Shown piece by piece: positions 53,912 through 62,828 of a DNA stretch of 64,000 bases. Numbering within the stretch: the stretch's first letter is position 1; every line of letters begins with the position of its first letter. The translations under genes were made by a program, and so were the position numbers. A model generated the notes under the pieces. The model had not been told where the DNA came from. It did not search any database and saw only the letters and a program-made list of their open reading frames with translations. This DNA comes from Allocoprococcus sp004560705 (GTDB taxonomy: Bacteria; Bacillota; Clostridia; Lachnospirales; Lachnospiraceae): the NCBI RefSeq assembly GCF_052065755.1, contig NZ_JBQHTK010000001.1, forward strand, positions 372,001-436,000, read 5' to 3'.

Positions 53912-54753
53912 CCGCTTGCTCCGCAGGGGAGGACGAGTCCGTTGGACGTTACGGGCAATCCGATTTCCTGGGAATCGACGTGACCGTTGTATTTTTTTAG
54001 TTCTGTTGCAAGCATATAAGTCAGGACTGCTGGCGCAAGTCCGGTAGTGTAGGAGTTGATGAGGAAGAAGAGGGGATCCTCCGACAAGATCTGTGTGCAA
54101 AGTTTGATCAGGGGATGGATGGCATCTTCTATTTTCCAGATTTCTCCTTTTGGTCCCCGTCCGTAAGAGGGGGGATCCATGATGATCGCGTCGTAGTGAT
54201 TTCCACGGCGGATCTCGCGTTCGACAAATTTCATGCAGTCGTCTACCAGCCAACGGATCGGTGCATCACCAAGGCCAGAGGATACCGCGTTTTCTTTGGC
54301 CCAGGTCACCATGCCTTTGGAGGCATCTACGTGTGTCACTTGTGCACCGGCTGCAGCTGCTGCAAGTGTGGCGCCGCCTGTATAGGCAAAGAGATTCAGC
54401 ACTTTAACAGGACGACCTGCCTGTCTGATCTTCTCTGAAAACCAGTCCCAGTTTGTCGCCTGCTCCGGAAAAAGTCCGGTGTGTTTAAAATTAAACGGCT
54501 TCAGGTTGAAAGTCAGATCTTTATAGTGAATCTGCCACTGCTCCGGAAGATCGAAGAACTCCCATTCTCCACCGCCTTTTTTGCTGCGGTGATAATGCGC
54601 ATTCCGGTTTTTCCATCCTTTATGTGTCTTCGGTGTATTCCAGATCACCTGCGGATCCGGACGCACAAGGAGATACTGTCCCCATCTTTCCAACTTTTCT
54701 CCATTGGAAGAATCAATCACTTCATAGTCTTCCCATCCATCTGCAACCCACAT
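53893..54753 (-). CDS. Class I SAM-dependent methyltransferase (RlmI/RlmK-like domain)
   Basis: The 286-residue protein has the SAM-binding motif VLNLFAYTGGATLAAAAAGA (from about residue 116) and the catalytic-type MDPPSYGRG loop, as in rRNA cytosine-5 methyltransferases. It lacks the N-terminal PUA domain of RlmI. Start at 54753 (MWVADGWEDYEV) is preferred over 54792 because of GGAAT eight bases upstream. An RNA target is likely but not shown. Its C-terminus GRWWVE lies inside the tandem repeat. Confidence 0.8.
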   Translation of the reverse strand: MWVADGWEDYEVIDSSNGEKLERWGQYLLVRPDPQVIWNTPKTHKGWKNRNAHYHRSKKGGGEWEFFDLPEQWQIHYKDLTFNLKPFNFKHTGLFPEQATNWDWFSEKIRQAGRPVKVLNLFAYTGGATLAAAAAGAQVTHVDASKGMVTWAKENAVSSGLGDAPIRWLVDDCMKFVEREIRRGNHYDAIIMDPPSYGRGPKGEIWKIEDAIHPLIKLCTQILSEDPLFFLINSYTTGLAPAVLTYMLATELKKYNGHVDSQEIGLPVTSNGLVLPCGASGRWWVE

Positions 54754-55037
54754 ATTTGTAATTCCTTTCTTTAACCGATATTTGTTTCGCATGAATCAAT
54801 CATCCGCAAACATTCATTATTACTTTGTCACTATTTCTTTAGTTAGTATATCGAAAAAGTGCTTCCAGTACAAGCACAAATCTTTTCATTAACCAGAGTC
54901 CTTATCACCAGCGGTATTTTACTGCAGAAGTGCCACTTGTCTCAAATCAAAAAGAGATGTATGCCTCATCGTTATTCACGCAATGGGGCACACACCTCTA
55001 TTTCATTTTCTGTACTATCTTTTCAGACAACCGGAAT

Positions 55038-55802
55038 TTATTTCTCTTTCTTTGCCACAGCCGGGTTATCCTCTACAGTAATAACACCTTTCTTCCAAAG
55101 AATACGTGATGTAATGATTGCGATCGGAAGCATTGCAATGATCAGGAATCCGATTGCTCCGAACAGAGATCCGCCGGATGTAATTCTTACGAACAGTGAA
55201 AGGAGTGTTACGATAACAAGTACCGGAATAACACCCTTTGTACCGCCTTTTACGATCTTGCTTCCTGAACTGCTGCTTGAGAACAGACCCAGAGTCAAAG
55301 AACCGAACAGAGCCGGAATGATATATCCAGAAGCCGTCTTGATCTGCGGGATTTCGAAAATGAAACCAATCTGTGAGCTCAGCAGAGCTGCAAGTGCCAG
55401 GATAACAATTGTCATGATAGATGAAACGGCTACTGCTACAGATGCAACAGCATCACCTTCCGGTGTATTCTGCTCTGTTTCTGTCAGCTTGATTGCATTG
55501 ATTGCAACCGGGAGTTTCAGGTTCATGATATTGCCGGTAATAAATGTCAGGTAAGATGAACTTCCCAAAATCGGGGTATAACTGATTGCTTCTGAAATAC
55601 CAACCGGAATATAAATAAGCAGGATACTGATCGTTGAAACATTGATAACATCACCGAATGACGGCATTGCATCATAAACAGTCAGCACAACAAACGGAAT
55701 TGCTGTCATATAGATCAAAGCGATGACCGTTCCGAGACGTCCTACACTGTGAGACCATTTCTGAAACGGATCCATTACTACACTGTTTTTCTCTTTACTC
55801 AT
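55038..55802 (-). CDS. Multi-spanning membrane protein, partner of the DUF5058-like protein
   Basis: The 254-residue protein has about six predicted spans (for example TVIALIYMTAIPFVVLTVYD) and a glycine/serine-rich LFSSSSSGSKIVKGGTKG loop. I do not recognise the family. It follows the DUF5058-like gene by 14 bases and an M20 hydrolase gene, so the two membrane proteins probably form a transporter for the hydrolase substrate or product. Confidence 0.65.
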   Translation of the reverse strand: MSKEKNSVVMDPFQKWSHSVGRLGTVIALIYMTAIPFVVLTVYDAMPSFGDVINVSTISILLIYIPVGISEAISYTPILGSSSYLTFITGNIMNLKLPVAINAIKLTETEQNTPEGDAVASVAVAVSSIMTIVILALAALLSSQIGFIFEIPQIKTASGYIIPALFGSLTLGLFSSSSSGSKIVKGGTKGVIPVLVIVTLLSLFVRITSGGSLFGAIGFLIIAMLPIAIITSRILWKKGVITVEDNPAVAKKEK

Positions 55803-55816
55803 AATAACTTCCTCCT

Positions 55817-56527
55817 CTATTTAAAGATGCTGGTCCACAGTACGGATGATGCCATACCACCGATCATTGAGAACGCCATGATAAAGTCGTTCAGCCATTT
55901 CAGACCCGGTTTCGCAGCCAGGACACCAAGAACAACAGCGATAATAAGACCGGTAACCATAACTAACGCCTGAATTGTATCACCGATCAGAAGAACCGGA
56001 ACATAAACTGAGAACAGACATAACATAAAGCATCCGCTCAGAACGTATTTCCATGTGCTTGCATTTTCACTCTTGGAAACACTCATACATAACTTCTTTC
56101 CTAACGGAATTAATACGAAGAATCCACTCAGCATACCGATCGTCATAAGGATCATAACAACACCGAACTGGCTTCCTGTTGCCTGTTCCAGCATCTGTGA
56201 ACTTGTCTCAAATCCGATTGCAGAAGCAACGCTGCTTGAGATCAGAGTCTCATAAGACAGTGAACCGATAACGGAAAGTCTCCACCATGACCATACAGTT
56301 CCGAGAACCGGGATCAGTGCAAACAGACCTACAACGATTGATAAACTTGGTACAATTGAGAAAACAAGGCTTGATTTGATAACTTTGCTCAATGCCTCTT
56401 TTGAAATTCCCATTTCAAGGCAGCGTGCATACGCTTTCTTTAAATACAGCAGCGAAAATGCCACAATGTACAGCAAACCGATTATAATCATAATCAGTAG
56501 CAATGGGCTAGTAATAATTTCTTTCAT
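55817..56527 (-). CDS. DUF5058-like membrane protein
   Basis: The 236-residue protein has about six spans (LLLIMIIIGLLYIVAFSLLY at the N-terminus) and a hydrophobic FSIVPSLSIVVGLFALIPV segment. Start at 56527 (MKEIITSPLLLIMI) follows GGGAGAG; the open frame to 56584 overlaps the M20 gene. It is a putative transporter half, judged from pairing with another membrane protein and an amidohydrolase. Confidence 0.7.
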   Translation of the reverse strand: MKEIITSPLLLIMIIIGLLYIVAFSLLYLKKAYARCLEMGISKEALSKVIKSSLVFSIVPSLSIVVGLFALIPVLGTVWSWWRLSVIGSLSYETLISSSVASAIGFETSSQMLEQATGSQFGVVMILMTIGMLSGFFVLIPLGKKLCMSVSKSENASTWKYVLSGCFMLCLFSVYVPVLLIGDTIQALVMVTGLIIAVVLGVLAAKPGLKWLNDFIMAFSMIGGMASSVLWTSIFK

Positions 56528-56562
56528 ACGTCTTCTCTCCCTTTCCTTTTTTGAATCTTTGG

Positions 56563-57789
56563 TTATTTGTGTTCTTCCAGCCATCTCATGGCTGCATATG
56601 CATAAACGGCACTTCCCTGGGCAAGTACGGCATCATCGAATTTTACCATCGGATGATGTTGTGGATATTTGTACCCCTTGCTCGGTTCACCTGCCGCAAG
56701 TGCAAGCATAATTGAAGGTACTTCATGGCTTACATAAGCGAAATCCTCAGAACCTGCTGATTTGGATCCGCTTCCGCCACCGGACATCGCTGCAAGCTGT
56801 CCTGTTGTAAATGCTTTCGTCGGTCCAAGAAGTTCTCTCATATAAGTAGCAGTTGCTTCTGAGAGCTCATAGTCATTCTTAAGAACCGGACATCCCTTAC
56901 CGAAATCTACCACCGCAGAAGCACGGAAACTTGCCGCTACGCCTTCTGAGATTTCCTGAATTCTCTGCTTGATAAAGGCTCTTACTTCTTCATCGTATGT
57001 ACGGATCGTACCACTCATCATCACGGTATCCGGAATGACATTTGCCGCCTGGCCTGCATGAATCGTTCCGATCGTCAGAACCGCTTCATCTACCAGTGCA
57101 AGTTCTCTTGCATGAATCTCCTGCAGAGCAGTGATGATATGTGCTGCAACCGTGATCGGATCCACACCATTATTCGGCATGGAGCCATGGCATCCTTTTC
57201 CCTGAACACGGATCTCAAAATAATCCGCACCCGGTGCACTGATTCCTCCGTCGCTTACAACAACAGAACCGGCCGGGAACGGCACACCTGCCATAACATG
57301 AATCATCAATGCCGCATCAACATGCGGATTCTCCAGAACACCTGCCTGAATCATGTCATGGGATCCGGCAAAAATCTCTTCTGCCGGCTGGAACATAAGT
57401 TTAACAGTTCCTTCGATCTCATCTTCATGAGCTTTCAGAAGCTTAGCTGCGCCAAGCATCATCGTTGCGTGCATATCGTGACCGCAGGCATGCATATTCT
57501 CTGTCTCTGATGCAAAGTCTACCCCCGATTCCTCATGCATCGGCAGAGCATCCATATCACCACGGATCAAGAATACTTTTCCCGGTTTTTTACCACCTGC
57601 AGTAACAACCACGCCAGCTTTTCCACAATCTTTCGGTTCATATCCCATTGCGGTAAGCTCAGCTTTTACAAAGGCTACAGTCTCTTTCAAATCAAAGCCG
57701 AGCTCAGCATGTCTGTGAAGATAATGTCTCTTCTCAACAAGCTCCTGCTCATGCCCCTGAGCCTCTTGTAATAAAAGTTCACCGTTCAT
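56563..57789 (-). CDS. M20-family amidohydrolase
   Basis: The 408-residue enzyme has the di-metal ligands GDMDALP, HACGHDMH and PAEE of the M20D group (N-acyl-amino-acid or hippurate-type hydrolases, IAA-amino acid hydrolases), and a dimerisation domain around GKGCHGSMPNNGVDPI. It would deacylate an N-acyl amino acid or similar amide in the cytoplasm. It is first in an operon with two membrane proteins and has AAGGAGGG before its ATG. The substrate is unknown. Confidence 0.87.
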   Translation of the reverse strand: MNGELLLQEAQGHEQELVEKRHYLHRHAELGFDLKETVAFVKAELTAMGYEPKDCGKAGVVVTAGGKKPGKVFLIRGDMDALPMHEESGVDFASETENMHACGHDMHATMMLGAAKLLKAHEDEIEGTVKLMFQPAEEIFAGSHDMIQAGVLENPHVDAALMIHVMAGVPFPAGSVVVSDGGISAPGADYFEIRVQGKGCHGSMPNNGVDPITVAAHIITALQEIHARELALVDEAVLTIGTIHAGQAANVIPDTVMMSGTIRTYDEEVRAFIKQRIQEISEGVAASFRASAVVDFGKGCPVLKNDYELSEATATYMRELLGPTKAFTTGQLAAMSGGGSGSKSAGSEDFAYVSHEVPSIMLALAAGEPSKGYKYPQHHPMVKFDDAVLAQGSAVYAYAAMRWLEEHK

Positions 57790-57822
57790 AAAAACCCTCC
57801 TTGATTTTTCTCCTTGTCATTT

Positions 57823-57983
57823 AAGGAACATTAAAGGAACACTTTATGTATGGGATTATACACCCGATTTATAAAAATTGCAAATATGTTTATAAATATT
57901 GCCTATATTTTGTAAAAAATATATAAACAAAATGCTCTGTTTCATATTTTCGGAAGTTTCTTCTTGATTTTAGGAACACTTTA
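57823..57983. promoter_or_regulatory. Divergent control region with repeated AGGAACACTTTA motif
   Basis: AGGAACATTAA (57824), AGGAACACTTTA (57835) and AGGAACACTTTA (57972) occur in the 233-base gap between the M20 gene and the divergent regulator. A minus-strand promoter TTGCAA (57878-57883), 18-base spacer, TATAAT (57854-57859) lies just upstream of the first two copies, so a bound protein would block the start of transcription. The rest of the gap is AT-rich and empty. Confidence 0.55.
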
Positions 57984-58022
57984 GGAGAAAATGATTTTGT
58001 ATATCATCGGGAGGGGACCGCT

Positions 58023-59348
58023 ATGAAAGAACATTTATTGATTATCTCATCTGAATATTTATCACAATACCTGAAAGATATGCTCCGTGATTATCCGGAT
58101 CCGATTGAGTACCGGGTTATCGAATATCATTCTTTTTCTGAACTAAAAGGCATTTACTACGCAAATGAAAAATGGGCAGACGGAATTCTCACCACCGGTA
58201 CAGTCGTGCAGACTGTCATTGAGCGGTCAGTTCCACACATTTCCATGCCACTTCTCTCACTTGCCACAGATAACGAGAGTTTTTACCGGATTCCTTTGAC
58301 ACTACTGATCGAAAACCGCATGCTGGATCCGGAGCGGATTATTTTTGATGTATTTGTCAATTCCAAACCTGCAGCTTCCGTCCGGGACCTGATTGAATAC
58401 AAGAGCATCAATGTCATGTTTCCCGAATTCACCAAATGGCTTTCTTCTGCTTCTCTGGAAGAGTTATATCATGTGGAGGATCAGTCACTCGCAGAGATTA
58501 ATAAACTATGGGAAAAAGGAAAGATCGATATGGTCATATGCCGTTACGGGAACCTCGTTCCCCGGCTCAAGGAACTGAAGATTCCCTGTGTGTTTGCCTC
58601 CTTCAGCGACGAATATATGTACCAGATCATTCAGCTGCTCCTTACCAAAATCAAAATCGATAAGCTGACCGCACATTCTCCTGCTGCTATATCAATCGCC
58701 CCACAGAATGCCGTCGTGGAAATCTGGGGTGTCTTAGAAGATGACGAATTGCAGAAAGCATTTCAAGATTTTACTATCCGATACGACCTGGATCTTTCCA
58801 TCCATCGGAAGCATAATGCCTATTATATCATGACAGAAAAAAAGATTTTATCCTATCTGACCAATGATTTCCAGAAAAGTGTTCTTTCTGATTATCTGGA
58901 TAAAAACACAAAGCTTTCGCTTACCGTCTCATACGGAATCGGCAATACAATGGATGAAGCCCTTGACAACACTCAGCTTGCTTTCCGGGCAGCCGGGAAC
59001 ACGACCGATTCCTACCTCGTTGATGCGGAGCACAAGCTGACCGGACCGCTTAACACAGATCATCCGGTGATTTCCAGCCAGATTCTCACGCCGCAGATAC
59101 AGGAAATCGCTGATAAATCTTCTCTTTCTACTGCAACGGTCCACCGCCTGAACCGGCTTCTTATTCTCCTGGAACGGCGTGAACTGACAAGTGTGGATCT
59201 GGCTGAGAACTTTCATATTACAGTGAGGGGCGCCAACCGGATCCTTCAGAAGCTTGAAAGCGCCGGATTCGTTCATTCCACACTTCAGAAAAGCAACCAT
59301 ATGAAAGGGCGCCCGACCAAAATCTATCATATCGACTGGGATATCTAG
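58023..59348 (+). CDS. Unrecognised regulator with C-terminal winged helix, divergent to the M20 operon
   Basis: The 441-residue protein has an N-terminal sensor-like alpha/beta region (about 1-220), a middle part with YGIGNTMDEALDNTQLAFRA resembling the degenerate GGDEF-like domain of CdaR/PucR-type regulators (about 230-335), and a C-terminal winged helix (about 355-435, SVDLAENFHITVRGANRILQ). It is divergent from the M20 and transporter genes, and repeated motifs between them are candidate operators. It starts after GGGAGGGG. The effector is unknown. Confidence 0.65.
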   Translation: MKEHLLIISSEYLSQYLKDMLRDYPDPIEYRVIEYHSFSELKGIYYANEKWADGILTTGTVVQTVIERSVPHISMPLLSLATDNESFYRIPLTLLIENRMLDPERIIFDVFVNSKPAASVRDLIEYKSINVMFPEFTKWLSSASLEELYHVEDQSLAEINKLWEKGKIDMVICRYGNLVPRLKELKIPCVFASFSDEYMYQIIQLLLTKIKIDKLTAHSPAAISIAPQNAVVEIWGVLEDDELQKAFQDFTIRYDLDLSIHRKHNAYYIMTEKKILSYLTNDFQKSVLSDYLDKNTKLSLTVSYGIGNTMDEALDNTQLAFRAAGNTTDSYLVDAEHKLTGPLNTDHPVISSQILTPQIQEIADKSSLSTATVHRLNRLLILLERRELTSVDLAENFHITVRGANRILQKLESAGFVHSTLQKSNHMKGRPTKIYHIDWDI

Positions 59349-59382
59349 AAAACGTTTAAATATGATGCTAACACGATTTCCG

Positions 59383-60038
59383 GTAGAGTAGGCGGATGAA
59401 CCTTTCATCCGCCCCTCATCAAACCGTGCATGAGGGTCTCCCTCGCACGGCTTTCCGACATTCTTCTTTCTACAGCATTACGTCATGCTTTAGCCATTTT
59501 CTTTAATCCTTTTTCGTAAATGCTATTTCTAACAAATCCCACCTTTGACATATGATGTCGCCTTCGGTGCTTCTTGTTATACCATCTTGCAAAGGAGCAG
59601 ATAATGTACCAGTCTAGTGCCTGCATCCATTTTTCATTTGTCTTAGTAGAATAGTAATTCTTCCATCCTGTGATTTTAGGATTCAGATTCTTTATTAAAT
59701 CTTCTTCTTTTGCAACTAGCAGGCTTCGATTGTTTACATTCCTTTTGATTTCTGCTTTCATTTTCTTCATAGCTTTTCTGCTAGGGTACTGATAGCTTAT
59801 ACGCTTTCTCTTTACCTTTCGGTGATGGGTAGGGTCTCTCCAGTTCCGAACCACACTTTTCATACATACCGTTTCCTCTATACCGAGGGATTCCTCCGTG
59901 CTGCATTCCAGTTTCTTCACACGTTCCATGGTTTTCGCCTATATTGCCCAGGCTCAACTTCCCTTTGTTCTCTTTCGAGACCTTTTTAACGATACGGCAG
60001 AATTCACTTAATGTTACGGTCTGCACGATTGCTCGCAC
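59383..60038 (-). mobile_element. Truncated group II intron relic
   Basis: The minus strand shows a GTGCG-type 5' end at 60038 and a domain V hairpin (59424-59450: GCCGTGC and GCACGG arms, inner GAGG stem, GAGA tetraloop). It then shows a domain VI stem GGCGGATGAA/TTCATCCGCC ending near 59383. Only about 115 C-terminal residues of the intron maturase remain (59483-59929). The reverse-transcriptase core is deleted, so it cannot move by itself. Exact ends are inferred from consensus. Confidence 0.75.
59483..59929 (-). pseudogene. Remnant of group II intron maturase (X domain)
   Basis: The readable part, ISYQYPSRKAMKKMKAEIKR then NLNPKITGWKNYYSTKTNEK and a basic RWYNKKHRRRHH tail, is the maturase X-domain and end of an intron-encoded reverse transcriptase. 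The catalytic fingers-palm region with the YADD motif is missing. The first 30 or so codons are intron RNA sequence, not protein. Confidence 0.8.
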
Positions 60039-60185
60039 CTCTTATCAAGGTTACTTTATCCACTCGCTTAGCACCCTGTATTACTACAACGCACCGAGTT
60101 TAGCTACACGGCTCACTGGCGATTACCGTGACCGGACTTGCACCGGCAAGTGTGGTCCAGCTTCGCTGGACACACGAAATAAAAC
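60039..60185. other. Short noncoding segment with two tandem hairpins
   Basis: ACTTGC-ACCG-GCAAGT (60136-60151) and GTCCAGC-TTC-GCTGGAC (60155-60171) lie between the intron relic and the pepP terminator. No gene is credible. The role is unknown. Confidence 0.45.
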
Positions 60186-60208
60186 AAGGGGAGACTCCGT
60201 CTCCCCTT
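60186..60208 (-). terminator. Terminator of pepP
   Basis: AAGGGGAGAC and GTCTCCCCTT pair around a TCC loop, followed on the minus strand by GTTTTATTT. It lies just after the aminopeptidase P stop. Confidence 0.85.
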
Positions 60209-60220
60209 TGTTCATTCTGT

Positions 60221-62008
60221 CTAAATCTCTCTTGTATATTTCGCCAGCCATTCTTTCTCTTCTTCATTCAGGTATGGAGAAACTTTCTCATATACCTGCT
60301 TATGATAATCGTTCAGAAGCTTCTTCTCCTCTGCCGTCATCATATCCGGATTGATTGCATCCAGATCCATCGGAACGTAAGTAATCGTATCCATATACAT
60401 GAACTGACCATATTCATTTTTCTCACCCTTGCATACCAGAAGCTCGTTTTCCAGACGAACTCCATGAGATCCTTCAATATAAACACCTGGCTCATCGGTA
60501 ATCACCATGCCTTCTTCCAGCGGTTGAATTTCATGTGCACGATACTGCCAGCGGAAACCGGACGGACCTTCATGGATATTCAGAAGATATCCTACTCCAT
60601 GACCTGTTCCATGATTAAAGTTCATGTTTCTATCCCAGAACGGCTTTCTCGCCAACATATCCAGAGTTAATCCGGTACATCCATACATGAATTTCGCACT
60701 TGCAAGCATAAGATTACTGATAGCTACCAGCGTGAAATCATCCTTCATATACTGCGGGATCTCACCCAACGCATACGTTCTTGTAATATCAGTAGACCCT
60801 TCATAGAAACCTGCTCCCGTATCAGTCAGGAACATCGTCCCCTCATGAAGCACTGCACTGCTCTCCGGTGTTGCTGAATAATGTGCACTTGCCGCATGCT
60901 CTCCCAAAGCAGAAATCGGTCCGAAGCTCGGACGGATAAAGTTGCCCATCTCAACGCGGAACTCATCCAGCTTCTCAGAAGCGCTGATCTCAGTAATCTC
61001 CTGCTTTCCAATATTTTCCTTCAGCCATTTCATAAAACGAACGTGTGCCACACTGTCCTTAATCTGCGCCTTACGGATATTTTCAATCTCCACCGGATTC
61101 TTCATAGCCTTGAAAAGCTCTTCCGGATTCCGTTTTTCAACCTTAACGACATTTTCCGGTATATTGCTGTAAAGAGCATAATTCAATTTGCCCGGGTCGA
61201 TCAGAACGACTTCTCCATCCTCCAATTTCTTAACATCTTCGTAAATGTTATTATACGGATGAAGAACGACGCCGTCTTTCGCAAGTGCTTCCTTAATCTC
61301 AGCACTTAATTTCTTCTCATTGATATACAATTCCATGCTGTCCATGGTAATAACCGCATAAGAAAGTACCAGCGGGAAGAATTCCACGTCATTTCCACGA
61401 ATATTCAGAATCCAGCAGATATCGTCCAACGTCGTAAGAATGTGCTTTGCAGCGCCGCATTCCTTCATGTACTCACGAATTCTCGCCAGCTTGCTTTCTG
61501 TTGTCTCACCGGCATACTTCAATTCCAGCGCAAATACGGGCTCTTCAGAAAGTGCCGGGCGATCCTCCCACACTTCATCGACCAGATCATAATCATACAC
61601 GATCTTCGCATTCTTTTCCGCCGTGATCTTCTCATATTCAAGGCCGGATCCCATAGCGATTACTCTTCCGTCAAATCCCAGGACTCCGCCTTCCGGCACT
61701 GCTGTCTGCAAATATTCATTCAAAGTCGGCACTCCCGGTTCTCCCATTTTCATCAGCTCTACCGGAGATCCAGCAAGCTGCTTGCCTGCCTGAATAAAAT
61801 ATCTTCCGTCTGTCCACAGACGCGCTTCACTGGCTGTAATGACTGCAGTTCCTGCCGATCCGGTAAATCCGGTCATATATGCACGAGCCTTGAAATGTCC
61901 CCCCACATATTCACTTTGATGAAAATCTGCTGTCGGAATCACATATACGTCCATTCCCTTTTCAGCCATTTTCTCGCGCAATCTCGCAATTTTCTCTGCA
62001 ATACTCAT
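60221..62008 (-). CDS. pepP: Xaa-Pro aminopeptidase (aminopeptidase P, M24B)
   Basis: The 595-residue three-domain form has creatinase-like domains (about 1-300) and an M24 domain whose ligands appear in LTDTGAGFYEGSTDITRTYA (two Asp), GTGHGVGYLLNIHEGP (His), TDEPGVYIEGSHG (Glu) and RLENELLV (Glu). It cuts the bond before proline at peptide N-termini. In a proline-reducing Stickland fermenter it would help free proline from diet or host peptides. No signal peptide, so it acts in the cytoplasm. Confidence 0.94.
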   Translation of the reverse strand: MSIAEKIARLREKMAEKGMDVYVIPTADFHQSEYVGGHFKARAYMTGFTGSAGTAVITASEARLWTDGRYFIQAGKQLAGSPVELMKMGEPGVPTLNEYLQTAVPEGGVLGFDGRVIAMGSGLEYEKITAEKNAKIVYDYDLVDEVWEDRPALSEEPVFALELKYAGETTESKLARIREYMKECGAAKHILTTLDDICWILNIRGNDVEFFPLVLSYAVITMDSMELYINEKKLSAEIKEALAKDGVVLHPYNNIYEDVKKLEDGEVVLIDPGKLNYALYSNIPENVVKVEKRNPEELFKAMKNPVEIENIRKAQIKDSVAHVRFMKWLKENIGKQEITEISASEKLDEFRVEMGNFIRPSFGPISALGEHAASAHYSATPESSAVLHEGTMFLTDTGAGFYEGSTDITRTYALGEIPQYMKDDFTLVAISNLMLASAKFMYGCTGLTLDMLARKPFWDRNMNFNHGTGHGVGYLLNIHEGPSGFRWQYRAHEIQPLEEGMVITDEPGVYIEGSHGVRLENELLVCKGEKNEYGQFMYMDTITYVPMDLDAINPDMMTAEEKKLLNDYHKQVYEKVSPYLNEEEKEWLAKYTREI

Positions 62009-62092
62009 TTCTTTGCTACCTCTCTTCTCACGTTTTTAAGTAATAAAATAATGTATTTATATCTTGTCCAAGACAGAGCTTCTGTCCCTAAC

Positions 62093-62127
62093 ACTCAAAA
62101 CGGTCCACCGGACCATTTTCTCATATG
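62093..62127. repeat. Dispersed hairpin element, copy 2
   Basis: CTCAAAACGGTCC-ACC-GGACCATTTTCTCATAT lies between the DUF3783 and pepP genes. It matches the element at 44120-44155 outside and in the loop, while its stem changes (GATCC/GGATC to GGTCC/GGACC) keep base pairing. Confidence 0.6.
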
Positions 62128-62164
62128 CATAGCAACTAAAACAGATCTTTTCAATCCGCTTTAC

Positions 62165-62548
62165 CTACTTCTTCTGAGCCATAATCGCCTCATGTTCCCG
62201 CTCCAGCTCCCGGTACAGTTCCGGAATCGTCCAGCTCTGATTCGTGTCTGTCAGGACCGCTTTATAATCCACCGGACCGATCACTTTCTTTCTCATCAGA
62301 AACAATACCTGATTCAACTGCTGCTCCGCAAGCCCGGCAAACACAATCATTTCCTTTGCCAGAACAATACTTTCATCATCATCACTTTCAGACTGCGTCT
62401 CCACAATTCCGACAAGCTCACCAATCGTTTTATAATACTCTTCCGGCTCTACAAGCCTTACCTTAACCTTAAGCGTCATCAGAACCATCTGAATCTCACG
62501 CAGCTTCTGCTTATCCTTAAAATTAACCAATAACACGGTCGCCCGCAT
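62165..62548 (-). CDS. DUF3783 protein
   Basis: The 127-residue protein (MRATVLLVNFKDKQKLREIQ) matches a small clostridial DUF3783-type family of unknown function. Start at 62548 has AGGAGTGACAGT upstream; the open frame to 62608 has no family match. It is upstream of pepP on the same strand but separated by a hairpin element. Confidence 0.7.
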   Translation of the reverse strand: MRATVLLVNFKDKQKLREIQMVLMTLKVKVRLVEPEEYYKTIGELVGIVETQSESDDDESIVLAKEMIVFAGLAEQQLNQVLFLMRKKVIGPVDYKAVLTDTNQSWTIPELYRELEREHEAIMAQKK

Positions 62549-62738
62549 ACTGTCACTCCTTCCACGCGATATTCCTTCTCGCTCTTGGCAGTGTAATTCT
62601 TCATCCATATAAGGTCATATCACGACGTTCTCACTGTGCATGAACATCATAACACACCTTTCCCAAAAGTTCCATGCCTCAGAAGAGAATTTTCATCTAC
62701 TTTTTCTTGTCTTTCTTTGCGAACAGTAAAAAACACGC

Positions 62739-62766
62739 TTGTGAAATCTCTTTTTTTCAGTATAAT
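62739..62766 (+). promoter_or_regulatory. Promoter of the AEC transporter gene
   Basis: TTGTGA (62739-62744), a 16-base spacer and TATAAT (62761-62766) lie about 60 bases before the ATG at 62829. Confidence 0.6.
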
Positions 62767-62828
62767 AAGAAGAGATTCGGATACAAAATCCAGGCAATCC
62801 ATATAAATGAAAGAAATGAGGTAATACC

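Noticed and set aside
60128..60670. Plus-strand frame starting TGLAPASVVQLRW
   Set aside because: It begins in the noncoding hairpin pair, crosses the pepP terminator and runs antisense to pepP; it looks like a common spurious call.
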